Shown here piece by piece: positions 5,671 to 13,120 of a stretch of DNA of 13,644 nt (positions within the stretch are counted from its first letter, which is position 1; each line of letters starts with the position of its first letter). Both the position numbers and the translations under genes were made by a program. Source of the stretch: Bacteroidales bacterium (GTDB taxonomy: Bacteria > Bacteroidota > Bacteroidia > Bacteroidales > UBA3824); NCBI GenBank assembly GCA_017645985.1, contig JAGCNK010000088.1:1-13644 (forward strand), read 5' to 3'. Under the pieces are notes generated by a model. The model was not told the origin of the DNA. It did not search any database and saw only the letters and a program-made list of their open reading frames with translations.

Positions 5671-8600
5671 TTGGAAAACATCATTACCGCGCTCTACAAG
5701 AAGCACCCAGCGCACTCGGAACTGCAAAACGCACTCGCTGCCGACGGAAAGGTTCACTTCAAAGGTCTGCACACTTCGGCTACTGCTTTCTTCGCAGCTT
5801 CCGACTCTAAACTCGAGTCGCAACCGTTGATTTACGTGGCCGACGGCGAGGAGGATGCGGCGTATATCTACAACGACTTTCAAACTGCGGAACAAAACCG
5901 CCCCGTATATTTCTATCCGTTTTCGCACAAAAAATCTGCCTTGAAAAAGGCTGAGAACACTCTCAGTCCCGAATTTCTGCTGTCCAAGACCGAGGTTCTC
6001 GACAAGATTCAGCAGCAGGGCAATTTCGTTTTGGTGACCTATCCCGAGGCTCTCGCCGAAAATGTGATTTCGTCTGCCGACCTTCAAAAAAACACCCTGG
6101 AATTATACACCGGTCTGGAGGTTAACACCGAGTTTATTACCGAAGTGCTTGAAACATACGACTTTCAGCGTGTAGATTTTGTTTTCCAACCCGGACAGTT
6201 AGCCCTGCGTGGCAGCATTATCGACATTTTTTCATATTCCAACGACAATCCTTACCGTATCGACTTTTTCGGCGACCAGATCGACTCCATACGCACTTTC
6301 GACATCATCGACCAGCTCTCCATCGAAAAGGTGGAACGTATCACCATCATTCCCGACATCTGCAAGCACACTTCCGACTTGCCCAAGATACCGTTTCTCG
6401 ATTTTGTCAACAAGGATAGCGTATTGTGGTTTTCCGACCTCGATTTCTGCCGCGAGCAGATCAAGTCGTTTGCCGACGACGAGGTGTTTGTAGCCGACGG
6501 TGGCGAGGAAGATTTGGACATTCCTATATTTGTGGATATCAACAATTTTGACGAATCATTAAAACAAAAACATTATATCGACAGCGGTTCTACCGCCAAC
6601 CTCAAATCGGTGGTGAAGTTCAGCATCACGCCGCAGCCAGTGTTCAAGAAAAACTTTACGCTGCTTGCCGACAACATCCGCCAGTACCAGTCGTCGGGAT
6701 ACAAAACATACGTGTCGTTTCTCAACGACAAGCAGATTGTGCGTCTCCACGACATATTCAGCGCCGATTCTGCCATAGGCTCGGTAGATTTCAACGACAT
6801 TGTGATGACTATCCATCAGGGATTTGTCGACAACGATTTGAAGATTTGCTGCTATTCCGACCATCAGATTTTTGAACGATACCTGAAGTACCGCTTGAAG
6901 GAGGCAAAAATACGCAAGAGCCGCGAGGCGATAACCCTCAACGAGATGAACAGTCTCAAACCCGGCGACTACATTGTGCATACCGACCACGGCATCGGCA
7001 CTTTCGGAGGATTGGAAACCATCGATAAGAACGGTCATCCCCAAGAGGTTATCCGCCTGGTATTCAAAGACAACGACATTCTATATGTAAGCATTCACGC
7101 CCTTCACAAGATATCAAAATACAAGGGTGCCGACGGCGAAGCCCCAAAAATCTACAAGCTAGGCAGCAACACCTGGAACAAACTGAAACAGAAGGCTAAA
7201 TCAAAGGTCAAGGACATTGCCCAGAAACTCATAAAACTCTACGCCCAGCGCAAGCAGCAGAAGGGATTCGCATTTTCGCCCGACTCGTATCTGCAACAGG
7301 CTTTGGAGGCGTCGTTTATCTACGAGGACACTCCCGACCAGGAGAAGGCTACAGCTGCGGTAAAGGCAGATATGGAGTCGCCAGAACCTATGGACCGTCT
7401 CATCTGCGGCGACGTGGGTTTCGGCAAAACCGAGGTGGCAATCCGTGCGGCGTTCAAGGCTGCTACCGACAGCAAACAGGTGGCTGTGCTTGTGCCCACC
7501 ACAATTTTGGCTTTGCAGCATTACAACACTTTTATAGAAAGGCTCAAAGACCTGCCGTGTACCGTGGAGTATATCAGCAGGTTGCGCACTGTCAAGGATA
7601 TCAAGTCGATTCTACGCCGTCTTGCCGCTGGCGAGGTGGATATCATTATCGGAACTCACAAACTTATCAGCAAGGACGTGGTTTTCAAAGACTTGGGACT
7701 GCTGATTATCGACGAGGAACAGAAATTCGGAGTGGCTGTTAAAGAAAAACTTAAACAGATGAAGCTGAATGTGGACACACTCACGCTCTCTGCCACGCCT
7801 ATTCCGCGCACATTGCAGTTTTCGCTGCTCGGCGCACGCGACCTCAGCATCATCAACACTCCGCCGCCGAACCGCTATCCGATTATCACCGAGGTGCATA
7901 CGTTCAACCCCGAAATCATCAAGGAGGCTGTTGACTACGAGCTCAACCGCAATGGTCAAGTGTTTATTATCCAAAACAAAATCAAGGAGTTGCACAAGAC
8001 TGAGCAACTCGTGAAAAAGCTCTGTCCCCATGCAGAAACCATCACCGCACACGGTCAGATGGACGGCAAGATGCTCGAAGACATTATGCTCGGATTTATC
8101 AACAACGAGGCCGACGTGCTCATCTGCACCACCATCATCGAAAGTGGTTTGGATATTCCTAACGCCAACACTATCATTGTGTTAGATGCGCAAAACTTCG
8201 GACTTAGCGAACTCCACCAGCTCCGCGGACGTGTGGGACGTTCGAACAAAAAGGCGTTCTGCTACCTTATGGCACGTCCCGAGGAGATTATGACACCGCA
8301 GGCTCGTCAGCGTTTGAAGGCTATCGAGAGTTTTTCGGAACTCGGCAGCGGTTTCAACATTGCAATGCAGGATTTGGACATCCGTGGCGCAGGCAACCTT
8401 CTCGGCGGCGAACAGAGCGGATTCATATCTGAAATCGGTATGGAGACCTACCAAAAAATCCTCGACGAGGCAATTATCGAAATCCGCGAGCAAGAATATC
8501 AGGAGATGCTCGAAAACAAGGGCGAAAACAGCGACGGAACATCGCCAGTGCCGCTGCCGCAGAATATGAAGTTCACTTCCGACTGCATCATCGACACCGA

Positions 8601-9024
8601 TATGGAGCTGCTCCTGCCCGAATCTTACGTGGAGAACATCACCGAACGTTTGAAAATATACCGCCAGTTAGACAATGTGAAAGACGAGCAGTCACTGCAG
8701 CAGATAGCCAAGCGACTCACCGACCGTTTCGGCAAGATTCCAGAACCAACAGAGCAGCTATTCAACATCGTGCGCATGCGTTGGATCGCTATCGAACTCG
8801 GAATGTTGAAGATTATTCTAAAAAATGGCAAGATGATTTGTTATTTTATTGAAGACCAGGACTCTCCGTACTACCAATCAGAAGTGTTCGGACGCATTAT
8901 CAACCATCACAACGGCAAAGACTCCGTGCTAAAACCTGTGAACGGGAAACCGTGTCTCGTGGTCGAAAAAATCACAAATCCTGAGAAAGCGTTGATTTTC
9001 TTGAAAAAAATTTATGATAATTAA
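5671..9024 (+). CDS. mfd: Transcription-repair coupling factor Mfd
   Basis: This is a 1117-residue ATP-dependent DNA translocase that removes RNA polymerase stalled at lesions and recruits UvrA for nucleotide excision repair; length and order fit the family (E. coli 1148). The N-terminal third has the UvrB-like module (FVFQPGQLALRGSIIDIFSY). The RNA-polymerase-interacting CarD-like domain starts near residue 425 (LKPGDYIVHTDHGIGTFGG). Motor motifs follow: Walker A GDVGFGKTEV (580-589), DEEQ (681-684), TLSATPIPRTL (705-715), a GLDIPNANTIIV segment near 830, and QLRGRVGR (850-857). The C-terminal TRCF domain covers roughly 950-1100 (LLLPESYVENITERLKIYRQ). The start is TTG at 5671: an in-frame TAA at 5656-5658 closes the frame upstream and no ATG lies between. 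It is monocistronic between the 5586-5622 terminator and the regulator gene. No key residue is visibly missing. Confidence 0.97.
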   Translation: MENIITALYKKHPAHSELQNALAADGKVHFKGLHTSATAFFAASDSKLESQPLIYVADGEEDAAYIYNDFQTAEQNRPVYFYPFSHKKSALKKAENTLSPEFLLSKTEVLDKIQQQGNFVLVTYPEALAENVISSADLQKNTLELYTGLEVNTEFITEVLETYDFQRVDFVFQPGQLALRGSIIDIFSYSNDNPYRIDFFGDQIDSIRTFDIIDQLSIEKVERITIIPDICKHTSDLPKIPFLDFVNKDSVLWFSDLDFCREQIKSFADDEVFVADGGEEDLDIPIFVDINNFDESLKQKHYIDSGSTANLKSVVKFSITPQPVFKKNFTLLADNIRQYQSSGYKTYVSFLNDKQIVRLHDIFSADSAIGSVDFNDIVMTIHQGFVDNDLKICCYSDHQIFERYLKYRLKEAKIRKSREAITLNEMNSLKPGDYIVHTDHGIGTFGGLETIDKNGHPQEVIRLVFKDNDILYVSIHALHKISKYKGADGEAPKIYKLGSNTWNKLKQKAKSKVKDIAQKLIKLYAQRKQQKGFAFSPDSYLQQALEASFIYEDTPDQEKATAAVKADMESPEPMDRLICGDVGFGKTEVAIRAAFKAATDSKQVAVLVPTTILALQHYNTFIERLKDLPCTVEYISRLRTVKDIKSILRRLAAGEVDIIIGTHKLISKDVVFKDLGLLIIDEEQKFGVAVKEKLKQMKLNVDTLTLSATPIPRTLQFSLLGARDLSIINTPPPNRYPIITEVHTFNPEIIKEAVDYELNRNGQVFIIQNKIKELHKTEQLVKKLCPHAETITAHGQMDGKMLEDIMLGFINNEADVLICTTIIESGLDIPNANTIIVLDAQNFGLSELHQLRGRVGRSNKKAFCYLMARPEEIMTPQARQRLKAIESFSELGSGFNIAMQDLDIRGAGNLLGGEQSGFISEIGMETYQKILDEAIIEIREQEYQEMLENKGENSDGTSPVPLPQNMKFTSDCIIDTDMELLLPESYVENITERLKIYRQLDNVKDEQSLQQIAKRLTDRFGKIPEPTEQLFNIVRMRWIAIELGMLKIILKNGKMICYFIEDQDSPYYQSEVFGRIINHHNGKDSVLKPVNGKPCLVVEKITNPEKALIFLKKIYDN

Positions 9025-9043
9025 AAAAAATCATAAAAATATA

Positions 9044-9073
9044 TTTGGATTAAATACTTTTTTAGTATATTTG
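9044..9073 (+). promoter_or_regulatory. Promoter of the Xre-type regulator
   Basis: TTTG (9044-9047) and TATATTTG (9066-9073, exact TAnnTTTG) are 18 bases apart, close to the usual Bacteroidota spacing. The -33 TTTG is itself part of another TATATTTG (9040-9047), so two overlapping start signals are possible. The leader from here to the ATG is about 70 bases. Confidence 0.6.
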
Positions 9074-9101
9074 TAGTAATACTTTAAGTGCGTATTTTGC
9101 A
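9054..9101. repeat. Imperfect direct repeats overlapping the regulator promoter (candidate operator)
   Basis: ATACTTTTTTAGTATATTTGTA (9054-9075) is followed by ATACTTTAAGTGCGTATTTTGCA (9079-9101). They share ATACTTT, AGT and an ATTTTG/ATTTG end, offset by 25 bases. A perfect palindrome AGTAATACT (9075-9083) lies at the junction. The elements flank and overlap the -7 box, where a Cro/CI-type repressor would bind to control its own gene. Confidence 0.4.
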
Positions 9102-9143
9102 TTAAAGAATAATAGTAAGTAATTGATTTAAAACATTTTAACT

Positions 9144-9500
9144 ATGAACATTACCACAAAAATCCAACGCCTTCGCAAAGAGAAAGGATGGTCGGTTGCC
9201 AAACTTGCCCGCGAAACCGACATTCCCACAGTAAGTCTGCGCGTTATGCTTAGCCGCGAAGACCCTAACAACTACAGTATCAAGTCGCTAATCAAGATAG
9301 CCGACGTGCTTGGTGTTACAGTAAGCTACCTCACTCTCGAAGAAAACGAGACCGACAAGCCGAAACTCACCGAAGCACAGCGCAAGGAACTTATCGGACA
9401 GTTCAACAAGACTATCGAATCTTATTTCGACCTTGTTAAACCGGGATCGTACCAAGAAAAACGCACCTTCAACGACGACGACGACGAATTCGACGACTAA
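9144..9500 (+). CDS. Xre/Cro-CI family helix-turn-helix transcriptional regulator
   Basis: This 118-residue DNA-binding protein is of the Cro/CI (HTH_3/Xre) type. The domain fills residues 3-68: ITTKIQRLRKEKGWSVAKLA forms helices 1-2, TDIPTVSLRVMLSRED contains the recognition helix, and YSIKSLIKIADVLGVTVSYL forms helices 4-5. A short helical linker (TEAQRKELIGQFNKTIESYF) may mediate dimerisation. The tail is strongly acidic (FNDDDDEFDD, encoded by a GAC-rich run). It has no ligand or protease domain. It has its own promoter with repeats suited to autoregulation. The neighbouring genes are mfd upstream and a convergent small gene 12 bases downstream; there is no phage or toxin gene next to it, so its targets cannot be read from context. 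Confidence 0.88.
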   Translation: MNITTKIQRLRKEKGWSVAKLARETDIPTVSLRVMLSREDPNNYSIKSLIKIADVLGVTVSYLTLEENETDKPKLTEAQRKELIGQFNKTIESYFDLVKPGSYQEKRTFNDDDDEFDD

Positions 9501-9512
9501 TAAGTACTGACT

Positions 9513-9725
9513 CTATCTTGCGCGGTGCGGATGGTTGATTCGCGCTATCATCGCGCTCATCTTTTCGGTATGACGGGTTTCTATCACCTTCACGTCCGAA
9601 TGTGTCATCGTTTCTGCCCAATGTTCAAGTATCTTGACTCTTTCTGTTTCGCATACTTCTGCCTCAAAAGCGAGTTTTATCTTTACAAAGCCTTCGCGGA
9701 TAATGCCGCTTGATATATTTTCCAT
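9513..9725 (-). CDS. Small hypothetical protein (70 residues)
   Basis: The frame runs ATG 9725 to TAG 9513-9515 and encodes a 70-residue protein with no Cys cluster, signal peptide or membrane helix. Its only Cys is in EAEVCETERVKI, and the central part (FVKIKLAFEAEVCETERVKI) looks like a compact alpha/beta segment. The end is basic (RINHPHRAR). Codon choice and amino-acid mix resemble the neighbouring real genes, and it fills the space between the regulator and the amylase gene with convergent 3' ends 12 bases from the regulator. An opposite-strand frame at 9525-9713 is a poorer candidate with a low-quality composition. No family is recognised. Confidence 0.6.
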   Translation of the reverse strand: MENISSGIIREGFVKIKLAFEAEVCETERVKILEHWAETMTHSDVKVIETRHTEKMSAMIARINHPHRAR

Positions 9726-9745
9726 AAGTAATATTTTTAAGAATT

Positions 9746-9781
9746 ATAGTTATTTTGTAAAAATAAATTTACAATAACTAT
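9746..9781. repeat. AT-rich inverted repeat downstream of the GH13 gene
   Basis: atagttattttgtaaa (9746-9761) pairs with tttacaataactat (9768-9781) over 14 bp with a 2-base bulge and a 6-base loop. It sits between the end of the GH13 gene and the ATG of the 70-residue gene, both on the minus strand. It could be a GC-poor terminator of the dapA operon or an operator of the small gene. There is no classic T-tract. Confidence 0.45.
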
Positions 9782-9797
9782 GCCATTCTTTTAAAAA

Positions 9798-11552
9798 TTA
9801 CATTAAAACGAGCATCGAGTTCGGTTCTATCTGCAATTGGTACAGTCCTGTGGATTTTTTTATGAACTCTTGACCGGTGAAATAGTCGCTAAGCGTTTTG
9901 GATTTTGATTTGAGGTCAAGAGTGCACGGATGTTTTTCTCGGTTGAATACGAATATCACCTCGTCGCCTTGGCAGCGGCGGGCAAAGGCGTATAGCCGCA
10001 GACCCTCGGGTGCGGCAAGCGTATTAAAAGTGCCGGTAGTCAGCGACTTATGCGTATGCCGCAGCGCGGTCAGCTTTTGATAAAAGGCGAACATTCGGTC
10101 GTCAAACTTCAAACGGTCGGTCTTGGTGCTGCGTATTCCGTTGACAACAGGATGTTCTCCGCTGAATTTCAATTCTTTCCACATCATTGGCTTTCGGCAG
10201 TCAGGGTCGTTGCCGCCCCACATTCCAGCCTCGTCGCCATAGAATATCATCGGTGCGCCAATAAAGCCGAACTGGAACACAGCCATCATCTTCTGAATCT
10301 GACGTTCGCGCTCAAACGGCTTGCGGGTGCAGTAATGGCGGTCTTCGGCGTGCGAATTTGCAAAAAACAGACCTATGCTGCCATATTTCTTTAATCTGCG
10401 GTTTACTATGTAAGATGCTATGCGTTCGGTATCGTGCGTACCTAACATATTCTGCATCAAATAGTTGCTTTCGGTAGGGTAGAGGCTCAGCAAATTCTTG
10501 AGGTTCTGGTCGAACTCTGCGGCGGATATGCTGTTTTTTTCGGCGGCGAAAAACTGGCACATCTCCATCAGCAGCCCGTAGTTCATCACCGAATCAAAAA
10601 TGTGATTGTTGAGATAGGGCTTTATAATATCCTCGTCTTCAATCAGTTCGCCAATAAACAGAGAATCAGGTTTAAGTGTTTTCACAAACTTATGCGCCTC
10701 AGCCCAAAACGAGGACGGCACGCCTATGGCGTGGTCGATTCTCCAGCCGTCTATTCCGTCCACCTCTTTGCCGTCGACTACGGGACGAAGCCAGCGTTTT
10801 AGCGTGGCAAACACATAGCGGCGCACTTCGTCAGAGGAATAGTTGAGCTTGGGCATCTCTTTCACACAGCCCCAGAACTTCTGATAGTTGAGCGATTTGG
10901 CGGTGGATTTTTCAAAGTCGATATGAAACCACGATGCGTATTTCGATTTCTCGCGGTGTTTGAGCACGTCTTGAAATGGACGGCTGTTGTAGCCTATGTG
11001 ATTGAACACTCCGTCGAAAATTATTCTCATTCCGTGCTGATGCGCCTCACGGATCAGGTCGAGGGTTTCACGGTCTGCCGTAGTCCACGTGGCGTTGTCA
11101 AAATCGTTGAAATCTTCGTGCGCTATAGTCTTGATGTCGTCGCGAGGATTGCTTCCAAAAAACGGATCGGTATGCAAAAAGTTTGTGCCGTCGTATTTGT
11201 GTAGCGATGGCGAGTATTGCAACGGAGTGAAATATAGTGCGTTAACTCCAAGTTCTTGAAGATAGTCAAGTTTGCTGATTATTCCCTTGATGTCGCCGCA
11301 GTAGCGGCGGCGCAGGATGTTGGTTTTCAGATTGGCGTCGTTTTTTTTCTCGGCAGAGTCAAGGGCATACCATTCCGACGTCCAGTCGTGGATGTTCCAA
11401 GCGTTACGCCGGTTGAGCGAAAAGGGTGTTGTGCCTTCGATGTCGGCAGCAGTAATTTGGTTTGCGGCGTTGGCGCGGCAAAAGCGTTCAGGAAAAATCT
11501 GATACCAAACCGCGCCCTCCGCCCAGCGGGGATAACCGTTGCTAACGCACAT
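9798..11552 (-). CDS. Cytoplasmic GH13 alpha-amylase family enzyme (neopullulanase/cyclomaltodextrinase type)
   Basis: This 584-residue glycoside hydrolase is predicted to cleave alpha-1,4 (and perhaps alpha-1,6) bonds in maltodextrins. All four GH13 regions are visible: DGVFNH (180-185), GWRIDHA with nucleophile Asp273, GEL with acid/base Glu302, and GTHDTER with His373 and transition-state Asp374. WYQIFPERF (17-24) and RRYCGDIKGIISKLDYLQEL (82-101), followed by YFTPLQYSPSLHKYDGTNF, are typical of the neopullulanase/maltogenic amylase subgroup. A separate N-terminal starch-binding domain is absent, as the catalytic barrel starts near residue 15. The C-terminal beta domain ends PNSMLVLM. There is no signal peptide, so it acts on imported oligosaccharides in the cytoplasm. 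The ATG lies inside the last codons of dapA (11-base overlap), implying coupled translation. Substrate preference cannot be read from sequence. Confidence 0.93.
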   Translation of the reverse strand: MCVSNGYPRWAEGAVWYQIFPERFCRANAANQITAADIEGTTPFSLNRRNAWNIHDWTSEWYALDSAEKKNDANLKTNILRRRYCGDIKGIISKLDYLQELGVNALYFTPLQYSPSLHKYDGTNFLHTDPFFGSNPRDDIKTIAHEDFNDFDNATWTTADRETLDLIREAHQHGMRIIFDGVFNHIGYNSRPFQDVLKHREKSKYASWFHIDFEKSTAKSLNYQKFWGCVKEMPKLNYSSDEVRRYVFATLKRWLRPVVDGKEVDGIDGWRIDHAIGVPSSFWAEAHKFVKTLKPDSLFIGELIEDEDIIKPYLNNHIFDSVMNYGLLMEMCQFFAAEKNSISAAEFDQNLKNLLSLYPTESNYLMQNMLGTHDTERIASYIVNRRLKKYGSIGLFFANSHAEDRHYCTRKPFERERQIQKMMAVFQFGFIGAPMIFYGDEAGMWGGNDPDCRKPMMWKELKFSGEHPVVNGIRSTKTDRLKFDDRMFAFYQKLTALRHTHKSLTTGTFNTLAAPEGLRLYAFARRCQGDEVIFVFNREKHPCTLDLKSKSKTLSDYFTGQEFIKKSTGLYQLQIEPNSMLVLM

Positions 11553-12426
11553 TGTCTACGATGGTTACAATTTTCTGACGAACACAGTCGCAAACCGGCA
11601 CAAGCGGCAGGCGGAGGTTCTCCTTGATAATGCCGAGATTGGCGAGCGCGGCTTTCGCACCTGCGGGACTTCCGTCTTCAAACAATGCGTTCATCAAATC
11701 GAGCAACTTGAAGTGGATTTTAGCAGCAGCCTTGAAATCGCCTTTGGCACAGAGATTTACCATCTCTGAGAATTGTTTGGGAACTACGTTTGCCACCACA
11801 GAGATAACACCTGTAGCGCCCAAAGAGTACATCGGCAGAGTGAGCGAGTCGTCGCCCGAAATCAACGAAAGGCTTTCGGGTTTGTTGTTTATGATGTTCA
11901 TTATCTGCGACATATTGCCGCTTGCCTCTTTTACTGCTATAATGTTTGGGCAGTCGTTGGCAAGCTTCACTACGGTCTGGGCATCCACATTGCGGGCTGT
12001 TCTTCCCGGCACGTTGTAAAGCACCACCGGCACAGGACTTGTGGCGGCGATAGCTTTAAAATGCTCGTAAATACCTCTCTGATTGGGTTTTGTATAATAT
12101 GGTGATATGCTCAGAATAGCGTCGATTCCTTTAAAGTCGGTGTGTTTGAGTTCGTCGAGAATGGCTGCGGTGTTGTTGCCACCGATGCCGTACATAATTG
12201 GAACTCTGTTGTTTACGTATTCAACAACAAATTTTCTGAGTTCCTGACGTTCTTGCGGAGTCAGCGTTGAGGGTTCTCCTGTGGTGCCCTGCATAGCTAT
12301 AAAGTTGATTCCGCCGTTGATTATATAGTCCAAAAGATTTTGTAGCGAAGGGTAGTCGATGTTGCCTCCATCGTCAAATGGCGTTATCAAGGCCACGCCG
12401 GTGCCGTTGAATATTTCACTCTGCAT
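11542..12426 (-). CDS. dapA: 4-hydroxy-tetrahydrodipicolinate synthase
   Basis: This 294-residue aldolase condenses pyruvate with aspartate-4-semialdehyde, the first committed step toward diaminopimelate and lysine. Length and TIM-barrel pattern fit the family. Visible active-site residues are Lys166 (IIAVKEASG, Schiff base), Tyr137 (VLYNVPGRT), Thr48-Thr49 (MQGTTGEPSTL), Tyr111 (SPYYTKP) and Arg142. These separate it from other DHDPS-superfamily lyases, which usually lack the full set. ATG 12426 gives the standard N-terminus (FNGTGVALITPF starts at residue 6). It lies 58 bases after the DUF6913-like gene, and its end overlaps the GH13 gene by 11 bases, so it is the middle gene of a likely three-gene operon. 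Diaminopimelate from this pathway also feeds peptidoglycan synthesis. Confidence 0.97.
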   Translation of the reverse strand: MQSEIFNGTGVALITPFDDGGNIDYPSLQNLLDYIINGGINFIAMQGTTGEPSTLTPQERQELRKFVVEYVNNRVPIMYGIGGNNTAAILDELKHTDFKGIDAILSISPYYTKPNQRGIYEHFKAIAATSPVPVVLYNVPGRTARNVDAQTVVKLANDCPNIIAVKEASGNMSQIMNIINNKPESLSLISGDDSLTLPMYSLGATGVISVVANVVPKQFSEMVNLCAKGDFKAAAKIHFKLLDLMNALFEDGSPAGAKAALANLGIIKENLRLPLVPVCDCVRQKIVTIVDNVR

Positions 12427-12484
12427 AATGATTGGGTAAGTGTTTCGTGTGTAAAATGTTGGTTCTGAGTTTTTTAGTGTTTGT

Positions 12485-13042
12485 CTACTTTTTTGAAATT
12501 GCCGACAGATACTGTTTTATGCGGTTGATAAGCTCCTCGGTCTCGGGCACGCGGTTGTCTTTAAACTCGAGCGCGAAGTCGGCATAGTCGTGGTCTTTGT
12601 ATTTGATCGACACTTTGAACTTAGCCCTCGACATACCCATCACATAGTCGATGCAGAGGTTCTCCTCGGTGCATATATTAATAAGGATGTCGTAATCGGT
12701 GGCTATGAATTTTTCCACTTCGTTGTTGGCCGGATAGCCGAAGAATGTGATTTTTTCTAAAGAAAAGAGCCGTATGTTTGGACATGGGGTATAGTAATGG
12801 AGCATCTCCTCATTGAGAACCATACCGAGCGCGTCAACGTTTTTGCCAGTTTCGGCGAGACCTGTGATGAAACGCCTTGCCGCAAAATAGTTGGCCTGCA
12901 CTGTTGAGTCGAACAATAGGCCTATGCTCTGAGCCGAGTCGATATTGTGATACGACTTTTCACGCCGCACTTTCTCAGCCTTCTGCGCAGCTTGTTGCTG
13001 CCCATTTTCTGCCGTGTGTTTATCAAAAATTTCATACCGCAA
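12485..13042 (-). CDS. DUF6913-like hypothetical protein
   Basis: This 185-residue soluble protein has the pattern I recall for the Bacteroidota-specific DUF6913 family: a charged N-terminal helix, SIGLLFDST (39-47), ITFFGYPANNEVEKFI (98-113), then YDILINICTEENLCIDYVMG and SRAKFKVS, ending with a C-terminal helix (ELINRIKQYL). The function is unknown. Proteins of this type are, to my recollection, often found beside dapA in this phylum, as here. The proposed start is TTG 13042: an in-frame stop lies upstream with no ATG between, and the next internal ATG would delete the conserved N-terminal half. Nine T residues in a row lie just upstream of the start on the coding strand. There is no signal peptide or membrane segment. 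Confidence 0.83.
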   Translation of the reverse strand: MRYEIFDKHTAENGQQQAAQKAEKVRREKSYHNIDSAQSIGLLFDSTVQANYFAARRFITGLAETGKNVDALGMVLNEEMLHYYTPCPNIRLFSLEKITFFGYPANNEVEKFIATDYDILINICTEENLCIDYVMGMSRAKFKVSIKYKDHDYADFALEFKDNRVPETEELINRIKQYLSAISKK

Positions 13043-13120
13043 TTTTAAGAAAAAAAAACGATAGTGGCATCAATCTTTGTATTATTTTATTGTTTCTTTG
13101 CTTATAAACTCAAATATTTT

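Noticed and set aside
9473..9498. GAC-rich run as a microsatellite or repeat element
   Set aside because: It encodes the acidic tail of the regulator (DDDDEFDD) and is too short and irregular to treat as a separate repeat.
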